Assembly: GCA_018654745.1 (NCBI GenBank)
Contig: JABILA010000025.1
Coordinates: 57,718 to 121,717 of the forward strand
Source: Alphaproteobacteria bacterium
Lineage (GTDB): Bacteria; Pseudomonadota; Alphaproteobacteria; UBA2966
Direction of reading: 5' to 3'
Length of the DNA: 64,000 nt
Shown: piece after piece, positions 1 through 12,584 of the stretch
How the letters are laid out: every line of letters starts with the position of its first letter
Position numbering within the stretch: the stretch's first letter is position 1
Translations under genes and position numbers: made by a program
The notes under the pieces: generated by a model
The model's input: the letters and a program-made list of their open reading frames with translations, nothing else
Database searches by the model: none
Told to the model about the DNA's origin: nothing

Positions 1-612
1 GCCGCCCTCGTCAGTCATCCACCGGTGAAGGCTGGCCGTTTTCACGTCCATGGACAACATGAGCCCGTGAAACCACGTAGCCAGGCGATTGATATCATTG
101 TCGATGCCGGTCGTGCCTTTGGCACGGGCAATCACCAAAGCACCCAGGGTTGCCTGATGGCGCTGGATGACCTCGCCCGTCGGCATAAATTCAGGAACGT
201 GGCAGATCTGGGCGCGGGTTCGGGTATTTTATCATTTGCCGTGGCCAAACGCTGGCGCGTGCCTGTTGTGGGCATCGACATTGATCCGGTCGCTGCAGAT
301 TTTGCCAATGACTATGCCGAACTAAACGGGCTCGCCGACCTGACGAAATTCGTTGCTGGCGACGGTCTCGCCCATCCTCTGCTTCGTGGCAGCGGACCAT
401 ATGATTTGATATTGGCAAATATTCTGGCCCGGCCCCTGAAGCGCCTGGCGCCTGATATCCGGAAATATCTCAAACCAGGGGGACGCGTTGTCCTCGCAGG
501 ACTGCTGGACAGACAGGAACGCTATGTCCTGGCTGCCTATGCTGCACAGGGTATTCGTTTGGAGAAGCGGATTTGCCTGAAGGAATGGACAACTCTGGTT
601 CTGGCTGGCTAA
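1..612 (+). CDS. prmA: Ribosomal protein L11 methyltransferase PrmA, 5'-truncated by the window edge
   Basis: This class I SAM-dependent enzyme methylates ribosomal protein L11 in the cytoplasm. The reading frame is open from base 1, so the true start lies outside the window and 203 C-terminal residues are visible. The GTG at base 25 is probably internal. Visible family marks are AFGTGNHQST, the SAM-binding loop DLGAGSGILS and the PrmA signature NILARPL. The frame ends at TAA 610-612 with no obvious loss of the C-terminus. No clear Rho-independent terminator follows; a short 6-base inverted repeat at 678-692 lacks a T-run. The family assignment is firm and only the N-terminus is missing. Confidence 0.93.
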   Translation, partial: AALVSHPPVKAGRFHVHGQHEPVKPRSQAIDIIVDAGRAFGTGNHQSTQGCLMALDDLARRHKFRNVADLGAGSGILSFAVAKRWRVPVVGIDIDPVAADFANDYAELNGLADLTKFVAGDGLAHPLLRGSGPYDLILANILARPLKRLAPDIRKYLKPGGRVVLAGLLDRQERYVLAAYAAQGIRLEKRICLKEWTTLVLAG

Positions 613-870
613 GCCCCTTCATTTCTGAAAGGACTATGGGAGGAAGCACCAGCCGAAAAACCAGAGTGTCACAAACATTCTCTGCGAGAGAAAAGTTGCT
701 GGCGGCTTCACACCCGACAAAATACTGTCGAGGATCGCGAGATCAAAACCATGGGTAACTTCGACGATGTCGGAATTACCCTGGTCCCGGAAACCTGCCA
801 GCGTGTACCTGAAATCAAAGATTTCCGATACCAAGCTTTACAATACCAAACGAACCAAACAAGAGCGTAA

Positions 871-1188
871 TCAGGCTGCGTGGCGGCCTTGATCGTTACT
901 GTTGGCTGCGCCTTTTTCCATGATGCCCTCGATGGAGGACTGGATGTCGCCGCGGCCAATACCAATATCAGCCAGCATACGGTCATCAAGGTTCATCAAC
1001 TGTGCGGAAGCAACCCGGCGGGCATTCCACGCAACGGTTTTGTTTACCAGTTGACGAATTGCTGCGATACCGGATTTAACCAGTTCGCCGATTGCCTCGG
1101 CCCGTGCTTTTTGTGCCTGTGCGGTCAAAACATCCAGGTTGGCGAAGATATCTTCGGGGCTATTCAGATCGATTTCGTGCTTGTTCAT
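871..1188 (-). CDS. DUF1127 domain protein
   Basis: This is a small basic protein of 105 residues. The C-terminal half contains the DUF1127 core, with RRVASAQLMNLDDRML followed by ADIGIGRGDI. DUF1127 proteins are common in Alphaproteobacteria; some characterised members affect RNA turnover or phosphate and carbon metabolism. I infer no specific role here. The frame extends ten codons further upstream, but the ATG at 1188 is preceded by AAGGA at good spacing and begins MNKHEIDLN, so I use it. The 5' region holds a long hairpin at 1229-1283 and a shorter imperfect one at 1211-1230, which suggests control at the RNA level. The gene stands alone between convergent prmA and ligA. Confidence 0.85.
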   Translation of the reverse strand: MNKHEIDLNSPEDIFANLDVLTAQAQKARAEAIGELVKSGIAAIRQLVNKTVAWNARRVASAQLMNLDDRMLADIGIGRGDIQSSIEGIMEKGAANSNDQGRHAA

Positions 1189-1228
1189 GACATTTTTCCT
1201 TGGAACAAAACCCGGCATTCAAATGCTG

Positions 1229-1283
1229 GGAGCAAATTTGTTTTTCACCAAATCATCAATCCGGTGAAAACCAGATTTGCTCC
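1229..1283. repeat. Long 21-base inverted repeat upstream of the DUF1127 gene
   Basis: Arms 1229-1249 and 1263-1283 match as inverted repeats at 19 of 21 positions, with a 13-base loop (1250-1262). One of the two mismatches is a G-U pair in the plus-strand transcript. No T-run follows on either strand, so it is not a standard intrinsic terminator. It lies 41 bases upstream of the DUF1127 start codon, in that gene's probable leader, and downstream of ligA on the same strand. It may be a leader structure, a processing site or a dyad operator. Confidence 0.75.
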
Positions 1284-1461
1284 GGCTGTCGGGGCAGTGA
1301 CCAGCAGCCTCATGCTGTCTGGTGTCTTTCAACAGTTTGAATGTTGCACTGCACACTAGTATTTTCAAGGGTTTATGGGTTGGTTATTTTGCACTGCAGC
1401 AATGCACTCAATGCATACCTTGCCAACAAAGCTATGCAGATAATGGGTTTCCGGAAACGTT

Positions 1462-5254
<3,793 letters not shown>

Positions 5255-5258
5255 AACG

Positions 5259-6083
5259 TTAGTCGAACAGGCTGTTCCAGGTTCGGCTGATCCAGGAATC
5301 GTCGTTGGCCTCGGGTTCGAGGTTCCGACCTTTCAGCAGCGACCAGGAAAATTGATACCATTCACTGCCTGGAAAATTGTGTCCGAGGACAGCAGCTGTA
5401 GCTTGCGCTTCGGGGATAACACCGAGAGCCAGATATGTTTCGACCAACCTGTGCAGGGCCTCTGGCACATGTGACGTGGTTTGATATTTTTCGATTACGA
5501 CGCGGAATCGGTTGATTGCGCCCGAATATTGTTTGCGGGTCTGGTAAAACCGGCCAACTTCCATTTCGCGACCGGCCAGATGGTTGTGGGCCAGATCAAC
5601 CTTTAACCGCGCGTCGCGCGAATATTCACTTTTAGGATATCGGCGAATAACTTCGTTCAAGGCGCGAAGAGCCAGTTCGGTTATTTTTTGATCACGCCCA
5701 ACATCAATAATCTGCTCATAGTAGCTGATGGCTGCCAGATAAAAGGCATAAGGGGTATCCTTGTGGCCCGGATGCAATTGAACAAATCGTTCCGCCGCAA
5801 TCACAGCCTGGTCGTATTCGTTATCCTGGTAATAGGCGAAAGCTGCCATCAACTGCGCGCGCGTGGCCCAGGGCGAATAGGGATGCTGACGTTCAACATC
5901 ATCAAACCCGACTGCGGCTTCTTTGTAGTTGCCTTCAGTCAGGTTGTTGGCGGCATTGTTATAAAGAACATCAACCGGCAGTTCGACATAATCAGGCCCG
6001 TCGTCACTGGAACAGGCCGACAACAACATAGTCGTTGCGGCGATGGGTATCACCCAAAATCTGGAAAACCGAATTGATCGCAT
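5259..6083 (-). CDS. bamD: Outer membrane assembly lipoprotein BamD
   Basis: BamD is a TPR-repeat lipoprotein of the BAM complex, which inserts beta-barrel proteins into the outer membrane. The 274-residue product has a signal peptide ending in the lipobox LLSAC, with Cys24 as the predicted lipidated residue. TPR-type helices follow (GNYKEAAVGFDDVERQHPYS and further repeats), with the typical NEVIRRYPKSEYS segment. Size and order agree with alphaproteobacterial BamD (ComL). It lies 214 bases after lpxC on the same strand and is nearly contiguous with recN, an arrangement common in this class. Confidence 0.96.
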   Translation of the reverse strand: MRSIRFSRFWVIPIAATTMLLSACSSDDGPDYVELPVDVLYNNAANNLTEGNYKEAAVGFDDVERQHPYSPWATRAQLMAAFAYYQDNEYDQAVIAAERFVQLHPGHKDTPYAFYLAAISYYEQIIDVGRDQKITELALRALNEVIRRYPKSEYSRDARLKVDLAHNHLAGREMEVGRFYQTRKQYSGAINRFRVVIEKYQTTSHVPEALHRLVETYLALGVIPEAQATAAVLGHNFPGSEWYQFSWSLLKGRNLEPEANDDSWISRTWNSLFD

Positions 6084-6297
6084 GTGCGAACCCGCACTCC
6101 CTGAAGCCGCAAACCTGAATATCCGAATATTTCAGGCCACCAATATTCAATGTTGCCCGATTTCACAGGCAGATACGGCGCGACTATAACACGGCCAGTT
6201 CGAAATCCACCACAACAGGCAGATAAATTGCCTGCTATTTGCGGACTAAATTAATGATATTTGTCAGGAAAATCGACGAAGAATGATCAATTTGGCG

Positions 6298-7254
6298 TCA
6301 CGCCATCGCTACGGCGCGTTCTTCAACCCATTCTTCCTGTACCGAGGTCACCAGGCCAGCGTCAACATCGTCACACCATTCCCACGCACTGGCGTCGGCA
6401 AACAAGGCCCGGAGCGCCCGGTTATTCATCTCGTGGCCTGCTTTTTCACCCTCATAACGGGCCAGCAAGCGTCCACCAGCAAGGTAAAGATCTCCAACAG
6501 CATCCAGCGCTTTGTGACGTGCAAATTCGTCATCAAACCGCAAACCGTCTTCGTTCATGACCTTGTCGCCATCGACAACAACAGCGTTATCAAGCGATCC
6601 CCCACGTGCCAGTCCCATATCCTGCAAGGCACTGACTTCATGCAAAAACCCGAATGTCCGGGCCCGGCAAAGTTCGTCCTTGAATGTCATGCTGGCATCA
6701 TCGAATTCGCAAGACTGATGCGCGACAACAGGACTGTCAAAATCAATATCAACGCTGAGTGTAAAACGTTCAGCGGGGCGCAGGGTCACAGTGCGACCAG
6801 CGTCCGTTACAGTGACAGGTTTCAGAACCCGGATCGCCCGGCGAACTTCGTCCTGCACCAGTGTCCCCGCACATTCGATCAGAAATACAAATGGAGCACT
6901 GGAGCCATCCATAATCGGAACTTCACTGGCATCCAGTTCGACAAGGACATTATCGATCCCACAACCAGCGAGCGCTGCCATCAGATGCTCGACAGTGGCA
7001 ACAGAAGTGCCGTGATCATTGACCAGTGTTGTGCCCAGCATGGTGCCGGATACATTTTGCCACAAAGCAGGAACGTCAGCGATATCGCGGTCAATGTCAG
7101 TGCGACGGAAAACAATCCCTGTACCTGCATCCGCAGGTTTCAGGGTCATGGCCACATTGGCCCCGTTGTGCAGACCAACACCCGTGCAGCTGATCCGGTT
7201 ACGCAGTGTTTGTTGTAATTTTGCATCCGGCCGGGCAGCGGTGGTCGCGCCCAT
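6298..7254 (-). CDS. lpxC: UDP-3-O-acyl-N-acetylglucosamine deacetylase LpxC
   Basis: LpxC is the zinc deacetylase that commits UDP-3-O-acyl-GlcNAc to lipid A synthesis. I place the start at the ATG at 7254, which gives 318 residues, close to the family length. The frame runs 47 codons further upstream, but that extension does not resemble LpxC. AGGA lies 11 bases before this ATG. Visible features are the N-terminal ISCTGVGLHNG, the zinc ligand His90 in VEHLMAAL, and the second metal motif HKALDAVGD with its His and Asp. It lies downstream of ftsZ, separated by a strong terminator, so it should have its own promoter within 7255-7489. Confidence 0.96.
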   Translation of the reverse strand: MGATTAARPDAKLQQTLRNRISCTGVGLHNGANVAMTLKPADAGTGIVFRRTDIDRDIADVPALWQNVSGTMLGTTLVNDHGTSVATVEHLMAALAGCGIDNVLVELDASEVPIMDGSSAPFVFLIECAGTLVQDEVRRAIRVLKPVTVTDAGRTVTLRPAERFTLSVDIDFDSPVVAHQSCEFDDASMTFKDELCRARTFGFLHEVSALQDMGLARGGSLDNAVVVDGDKVMNEDGLRFDDEFARHKALDAVGDLYLAGGRLLARYEGEKAGHEMNNRALRALFADASAWEWCDDVDAGLVTSVQEEWVEERAVAMA

Positions 7255-7554
7255 ATTTCGAGCATCCTGGTTTTGCAATTTATTTTGCACCGGGTTATCG
7301 CCGTCGTTGATCTTGCTCTGGAAGTTAATTGGTCTCGCTCCTGTCGAACCCGGATTGACACAATTCGGGTACCTCTGTTGCAGTGTTTCTAACAATTATT
7401 GTGCTCTGCAACAAATCACGCTTTATGTCGATTTGTTACCACTTTGCAACATTTGCAGGAACAGTTAAAAAATACTTTAAATCAATCGCTTAAAAGAAAA
7501 ATGGGGCACCAGTTCCCTGCTGCCCCGAGAGAGACTATGCCTTGAGAAATACTT
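7255..7554 (-). other. ftsZ-lpxC intergenic region
   Basis: This 300-base gap holds the ftsZ terminator at 7490-7526 and presumably the lpxC promoter. A weak candidate on the minus strand is TTGCAA, 16 bases, then CATAAA (within about 7420-7455). Several TTAA tetramers lie at 7466-7493, but their spacing does not fit a CtrA box. I see no additional gene. Confidence 0.5.
7490..7526 (-). terminator. ftsZ: Intrinsic terminator after ftsZ
   Basis: On the minus strand, GGGGCA (7526 down to 7521) pairs with TGCCCC (7508 to 7503). An inner CAG/CTG pair extends the stem, and a T-rich tract (ATTTTTCTTTTAAG) follows. It starts 28 bases after the ftsZ stop codon. It should end most dcw transcription before lpxC. 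Confidence 0.85.
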
Positions 7555-9342
7555 CTAGTTTGCCTGGCGTCGCAGGAACGCCGGAATATCCAGAAGATCG
7601 TCATCTGCCGCCGGAGCCAGCCGGTCAGCCGGATCAATTGCCGGCATGGACGAAGATGTCTTTGGCGCAACCGGCTCAGGCGTCACGACAGGTTCTGCCT
7701 TGATTTCCGGTTGTGGTGCAGGTGCACCTGGTTCCGCCTGGTCACGTCGACCAAAACTGGGCTCATGACTGGTGGATTCTGCTTCACGTGCCTTTTGACG
7801 GGCACGACCGGTACCGGTCATCCGCTCCAGCAGGCTTGGCCCACGGGTGGGCTTTGCCTTACTTTCAGGTGCCTGAACACTGGCACCATTGGTTAACGCA
7901 GCTTCTGCAAACGCATCGGGCTGGACTTCCGGTTCCCGCGACTGTTTAGGCGCAAGAGCAGGACGGGCGATAAATGGCGTATCTTCTTTTGTCCCTACGT
8001 CCGTGGTTTCCAGTTCCGCAACTGGCTCATCAATCCCAACCGTCGTTTCAGGTTCAACAACAGGATCCATCTTTAGCTCGGCCTGGGCCATTTCTGGTTC
8101 AGCAACCGTTTCGGTCACAGTCTCCTGTACCACTTCAGGCATCATTTCCGGCATAGACAGTTCTGGCTGACTGACATCCAGGGCGAGAGAGCCCGAGGAA
8201 GCACCGTAGGAATCTGCCATCGTCGCCATTGGCGCAGATGATGCTGGCTGGGTAGTGGCCATTGGGGCAGACATTGGCATACCGGATGCAGTCATTGACG
8301 TATCCGGCATTCCAGGCCGGGCAACAGCATCCGCACCACCAACAACCTGCAATTTAGGCAAGGGTGCTGACAAACCATCCGCATCGATGCCAGTGGCAAC
8401 GATCGAAACACGCATGCGACCGGCAAGGGCTTCATCAAAGGTTTGACCGAAGATGATGTTGGCATCAGTGTCGACTTCGTCACGAATACGGTTCGTGGCT
8501 TCGTCAATTTCGTACAAGGTTGTGTCCATGCCACTGGTGATATTGATCAGCACGGCACGTGCGCCTTTCATGGAAACATCGTCCAGCAACGGGTTGGCGA
8601 TGGCGGCTTCGGCAGCTTCCAAAGCGCGTTTTTCACCCTCGGCTTCACCGGTTCCCATCATGGCTTTGCCCATTTCGCCCATAATGGCGCGCACATCGGC
8701 AAAATCCAGATTGATCAGACCAGGCATAACCATCAGATCAGTTACGCCACGAACACCGGAATAAAGCACATCATCAGCCATTTCAAAGGCGTCGGCGAAT
8801 GTGGTTTTTTCGTTAGCAACCCGGAACAGATTCTGATTTGGAATGATGATCAGGGTATCAACATGGTTTTGCAGTTCCTTGATGCCGGCTTCCGCAATCT
8901 TCATGCGGTTTGAGCCTTCAAAATGGAACGGCTTGGTAACAACACCCACGGTCAGCATACCAGCGCTGCGGGCAGCCTGGGCCATGACCGGTGCAGCACC
9001 GGTACCCGTACCGCCACCCATTCCAGCGGTGATAAATACCATGTGGCTACCCTGGATGTGGTCCATGATTTCGTCCATGGCTTCCACGGCAGCAGCACTG
9101 CCAACTTCTGGACGCGCACCTGCACCCAGACCCTGGGTCAGGCTGGCACCGAGCTGGATGGTTCGATCTGTCATCGACAGACCCAGAGCTTGTGAATCAG
9201 TATTGGCAACAACATATTCAACGCCTTCAAGATGCGCGCCAATCATATTGTTAACGGCGTTTCCGCCAGCACCACCGACACCGATAACGGTGATCCGTGG
9301 CTTGAGTTCAGTTGTTTCAGGCATAGTCAGATTTAAGGACAT
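7555..9342 (-). CDS. ftsZ: Cell division protein FtsZ
   Basis: FtsZ is the tubulin-like GTPase that forms the Z-ring. At 595 residues it is longer than the roughly 380 of E. coli, because of a long acidic, proline-rich linker (about residues 330-575), as is common in Alphaproteobacteria. The GTPase domain shows [10 protein letters not shown] at 21-30, the tubulin signature GGGTGTG at 109-115, and the T7-loop region ([13 protein letters not shown]). The C-terminal peptide [14 protein letters not shown] is the conserved FtsA/ZipA-type binding tail. The start ATG at 9342 has GGAGG six bases upstream. It is the last gene of the dcw run before the terminator, 119 bases downstream of ftsA. Confidence 0.98.
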   Translation of the reverse strand: MSLNLTMPETTELKPRITVIGVGGAGGNAVNNMIGAHLEGVEYVVANTDSQALGLSMTDRTIQLGASLTQGLGAGARPEVGSAAAVEAMDEIMDHIQGSHMVFITAGMGGGTGTGAAPVMAQAARSAGMLTVGVVTKPFHFEGSNRMKIAEAGIKELQNHVDTLIIIPNQNLFRVANEKTTFADAFEMADDVLYSGVRGVTDLMVMPGLINLDFADVRAIMGEMGKAMMGTGEAEGEKRALEAAEAAIANPLLDDVSMKGARAVLINITSGMDTTLYEIDEATNRIRDEVDTDANIIFGQTFDEALAGRMRVSIVATGIDADGLSAPLPKLQVVGGADAVARPGMPDTSMTASGMPMSAPMATTQPASSAPMATMADSYGASSGSLALDVSQPELSMPEMMPEVVQETVTETVAEPEMAQAELKMDPVVEPETTVGIDEPVAELETTDVGTKEDTPFIARPALAPKQSREPEVQPDAFAEAALTNGASVQAPESKAKPTRGPSLLERMTGTGRARQKAREAESTSHEPSFGRRDQAEPGAPAPQPEIKAEPVVTPEPVAPKTSSSMPAIDPADRLAPAADDDLLDIPAFLRRQAN

Positions 9343-9461
9343 TACAGGCCTCCATTTGATCTGGTTAAATCAATCCCGAATTTGTTTCCGGTTATTGATA
9401 CATTCATAGTCAGTCTCTTCCTCGTCTTGTTGGCGTACCGGTTGACCCGGTCTTCCTGTTA

Positions 9462-10730
9462 TTAAAAATTCTCTTTCAGCCAGCGGCCAAACTTGCCCAG
9501 ACCGCCAGGTGATGATTGTGATGGCCCGGGCTCCAGTTGGTTGCCAAGGCCTTGCACGCCATAGCTCAAAAGCCCGGCGCAAGTTGCAAATGCGGGTCCG
9601 CCTGTTGCTTCGGCCAGGCCCTGAATACGAATTGGTTTACCGATCCGGACCTGTTTGTCCAGGACGCGGCGGGAAAGTTCGAGAACACCCTGTAGCTGAC
9701 TGGCACCGCCCGTCAGCACAACGCGGCGACCGGCTACGCGGTCATATCCAGACAAGGCCAGGCGGTCACGCACCAATTCAAGCGTTTCTTCAACGCGCGG
9801 CTGGATGATGCCGATCAGGGCGGAACGCGGCACATGATTGGGTTCCGCCTGATCAGATTCACCAACCTGCGGCACATCGATCATTTCGCGGTCATCGGAA
9901 GGTCCGGCGATGGCGCTGCCATACAGGGTCTTCATGCGTTCGGCATGGCCTGTTGGTGTCGCCAATCCGCGGGCGATGTCGTTTGTGACGTGCTGGCCAC
10001 CGAGCGGTACAACATCTGCAAATACCAGGGATCCATCGTAAAACACGGCAACCGACGTAGTCCCGCCGCCCATGTCGATCAAAGTGACACCAAGGTCCTT
10101 TTCATCTTCGACCAATGTCGCCAAGCCAGCGGCGTAGCTTGAGACCACTGTACCAGCCACATCCAGGTGACCACGTTTGATGCAACTGTGCAGATTACGC
10201 ACAGGCCCGGAAGCCGCAGTTACAATATGCATATTGACGCCAAGCTGGGTGCCATACATGCCACGTGGATCACGAATGCCGGAGGTGCCATCGACCGTAT
10301 AGGTCACTGGTATGGCATGAATAACTTCACGTTCGCCGCTGTCACTGCGCGTTGTGCCTTGCTCCAGCACCCGGCGGACATCGGCATCATCAATTTCGTT
10401 GCCGGTCACCGGAATATCGACGCCAACAGTATGTGATGCAGGATCACCGCAGGAAACATTCACGAAGGCAGTCCGGATCGGCTCACCTGCCATACGTTCT
10501 GCAGCATCAACAGCGGCCCTTACGGAATTTTCCACAGCTTCCATGTCGGCCACGGAACCTGCACGCAGTCCCCGCGAAACCTGGTGTCCAATACCAACCA
10601 CGCGCGCCTTGTTGTCCCCAATAACCCGTCCGATGAAGCAACAGGTCTTGGTCGTGCCCACATCAAGGGCAGCGATCAGTCCATTTTTCATGGGCGTGTT
10701 CTGGGCATTGTTGCGATTGGCACTAGCCAT
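9462..10730 (-). CDS. ftsA: Cell division protein FtsA
   Basis: FtsA is an actin-like ATPase that anchors FtsZ filaments to the inner membrane. The 422 residues begin with the phosphate-1 motif ALDVGTTKTCCF, contain the SHS2 (1C) domain, and have the phosphate-2 segment LIDMGGGTTSVAVF. The C-terminus (LGKFGRWLKENF) is the expected amphipathic membrane-targeting helix. The ATG at 10730 has only a weak ribosome binding site, and a second in-frame ATG at 10691 sits just before the conserved domain, so the first 13 residues are uncertain. It lies 49 bases downstream of ftsQ. Confidence 0.97.
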   Translation of the reverse strand: MASANRNNAQNTPMKNGLIAALDVGTTKTCCFIGRVIGDNKARVVGIGHQVSRGLRAGSVADMEAVENSVRAAVDAAERMAGEPIRTAFVNVSCGDPASHTVGVDIPVTGNEIDDADVRRVLEQGTTRSDSGEREVIHAIPVTYTVDGTSGIRDPRGMYGTQLGVNMHIVTAASGPVRNLHSCIKRGHLDVAGTVVSSYAAGLATLVEDEKDLGVTLIDMGGGTTSVAVFYDGSLVFADVVPLGGQHVTNDIARGLATPTGHAERMKTLYGSAIAGPSDDREMIDVPQVGESDQAEPNHVPRSALIGIIQPRVEETLELVRDRLALSGYDRVAGRRVVLTGGASQLQGVLELSRRVLDKQVRIGKPIRIQGLAEATGGPAFATCAGLLSYGVQGLGNQLEPGPSQSSPGGLGKFGRWLKENF

Positions 10731-10779
10731 GAGCGCTGCCCCGAAGTTTATTCTTGTTTGCAGTCATCTTGTTACCCCC

Positions 10780-11682
10780 TCAGGTATTATTGCCAGGTGC
10801 GCGGCGCAGCTTTGCGGCCTTCGCTCCCAGTCGAACGATCAGTCGGTCCTCCAGCCGCAAATCAATGGCGGCGAGGTCACGACCCAGAATGGCGTGTTCA
10901 CGTTGTAAGGCGGCAAGTCGTTTCCAGCCCAGTGCCGGGCTGTCTTCCGGCAAACGAATGACGATGTCGTTGGCAAGGCGAATATCCCAACGGCGACCGG
11001 CGATACGAATGGCTGCCGCGACGCGCGAATATAGTTCAGGCTCGGTTGCCAGCGTATCCAGCAAGTCAGCGACATGTTTTGGGGCATCCCGACCAACAAC
11101 CGTTGGCAATGTCGAGAAGCGTCCCAAATTCTTCGACGTGATCACAACGCCTTCGCGATCGATCAACACCAGACTCTGGTTTTTCTGCCACAGGGCAAAA
11201 GGTCGCCGTTCGACAAGATGAACATGAACTTCACCCGGCAAGCGACGCGTAATAGAGGCACTTTGTACCCAGCCAAGTGCTTCAAGGCGTTCCAGCGCGC
11301 CATCCATATCAAGAGACAAAATCGGATCGTCCCGATTAATGTCCAGGGCGCGTGAAATATCCTCGCGCGCTGTGCGGCGACGCCCGACTACAACGACTTC
11401 ACTGACCCTGAGACCGACAACATGCGAGGCATCATCCACCGCGACTGAAAGTGCCGTCATGGCCCTGGCAGGGACATCATTTTCGATTGACCAATATCCG
11501 GTCCAACCAAGACCAGCGACGATGCCAAGCACTGCAACACCATTCGAAATCTGGCGACGGCGACGATAAAGCCACTGACGCAACGGCCGGGGTGCCCGTC
11601 GTGCGGTTGATTTAGACGCGGATTTTGTCGCAGCCTTTTTGGCCCGTACTGGCGCTTTCAATGGTTTTTTTACCGCTGACAT
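10780..11682 (-). CDS. ftsQ: Cell division protein FtsQ
   Basis: FtsQ is a bitopic membrane protein that links early and late divisome parts. The 300 residues comprise a lysine/arginine-rich cytoplasmic tail (about 1-45), one membrane helix (about 48-68), a POTRA domain (VSEVVVVGRRRTAREDI, then LGWVQSASITRRLPG), and the FtsQ beta domain (LIDREGVVITS onward). The ATG at 11682 overlaps the 3' end of ddl by 13 bases and has AAGGA at suitable spacing. The order ddl-ftsQ-ftsA-ftsZ is the classical dcw order. Confidence 0.95.
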   Translation of the reverse strand: MSAVKKPLKAPVRAKKAATKSASKSTARRAPRPLRQWLYRRRRQISNGVAVLGIVAGLGWTGYWSIENDVPARAMTALSVAVDDASHVVGLRVSEVVVVGRRRTAREDISRALDINRDDPILSLDMDGALERLEALGWVQSASITRRLPGEVHVHLVERRPFALWQKNQSLVLIDREGVVITSKNLGRFSTLPTVVGRDAPKHVADLLDTLATEPELYSRVAAAIRIAGRRWDIRLANDIVIRLPEDSPALGWKRLAALQREHAILGRDLAAIDLRLEDRLIVRLGAKAAKLRRAPGNNT

Positions 11683-12584
11683 GATGCATCCTTCACCAGC
11701 CAGTCGACCAGCTCACCAAAGTTCATTCCGGCATGCGCTGCAATTTCGGGTGTCAGCGAAAGTGGTGTCATGCCAGGCTGGGTATTGGTTTCCAGAATGA
11801 ACAGTTTGCCGGGTTCACCATCCGTATCGTCATAACGAAAATCGGTACGCGTCACACCACGACAACCCAGAACCTTGTGTGCCAGTTCGGCCATTTGCAT
11901 GACATCGTCATAGACAGCTTTGTCAATTGGCGCCGGCATCAGATGCTCGGCGAAACCGTCAGAATATTTAGCTTCGTAGTCGTAGAACTGGTTCTTGGGA
12001 CGAATTTCGATGGCACCAATTGCCTTGTCATCCAGCACTGCAACCTGAACTTCACGACCCGGAATATAACGTTCAACAAGAACTTCCTCACCGTAATGCC
12101 AGGCCTCGCTGGCAAAAGGCAATTCGTTTTCCTCGCCGGTCACGATCTTGACGCCGACAGATGATCCTTCGTTCAAGGGCTTGATCACATACGGAGCCGC
12201 CATTACATCGCCTGCCAGGATCTGGTCGCGATGAAAGATGCCGCCTTCTACACAGGGCAATCCGACTGTGTCGTAAAGTTTCTTGGCCAACGGTTTGTCC
12301 ATGGCCATGGCAGATGCCAGTACACCGGAATGGGTGTAGGGAATGCCCAGGGTTTCCAACACACCCTGGATGCAACCGTCTTCACCGAAACGACCGTGCA
12401 AGGCGTTGAAACAAACGTCCGGTTTCATATCGCCCAGAGTCGTGGCAACTGTGTGCCCGGCGTCGATAGCCGAAACCCGATAACCCTTTTCCTTGAGTGC
12501 TTCAACAACAGCGGCTCCACTGACCAGCGATACTTCGCGTTCAGCCGACCAGCCACCCATCAGGACAGCAACATGCTTGCTCAT
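11670..12584 (-). CDS. ddl: D-alanine--D-alanine ligase
   Basis: This ATP-grasp enzyme makes the D-Ala-D-Ala dipeptide that MurF attaches to the peptidoglycan precursor. The true start is the ATG at 12584 ([20 protein letters not shown]). It has a near-perfect AAGGAGGT Shine-Dalgarno and overlaps the murB stop by 4 bases; upstream codons in the frame belong to murB territory. This gives 304 residues. The ATP-grasp and substrate motifs are visible as EVQVAVLD, RTDFRYDD and LETNTQPGMT. The position between murB and ftsQ supports the ddlB-type assignment. Confidence 0.96.
   Translation of the reverse strand: MSKHVAVLMGGWSAEREVSLVSGAAVVEALKEKGYRVSAIDAGHTVATTLGDMKPDVCFNALHGRFGEDGCIQGVLETLGIPYTHSGVLASAMAMDKPLAKKLYDTVGLPCVEGGIFHRDQILAGDVMAAPYVIKPLNEGSSVGVKIVTGEENELPFASEAWHYGEEVLVERYIPGREVQVAVLDDKAIGAIEIRPKNQFYDYEAKYSDGFAEHLMPAPIDKAVYDDVMQMAELAHKVLGCRGVTRTDFRYDDTDGEPGKLFILETNTQPGMTPLSLTPEIAAHAGMNFGELVDWLVKDASCQR

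Noticed and set aside
634..834. 66-residue minus-strand frame in the same gap
   Set aside because: Overlaps the plus-strand candidate, has no family resemblance and no convincing ribosome binding site.
751..870. Possible 39-residue plus-strand ORF between prmA and the DUF1127 gene, open in frame back to 613
   Set aside because: No ribosome binding site before ATG 751, no recognised family and no clear start upstream. It may be chance or decayed coding sequence.
7466..7493. TTAA tetramers between ftsZ and lpxC, reminiscent of CtrA boxes
   Set aside because: Spacings are 8 and 9 bases, not the 7 of TTAA-N7-TTAA, and the stretch is simply A/T-rich.
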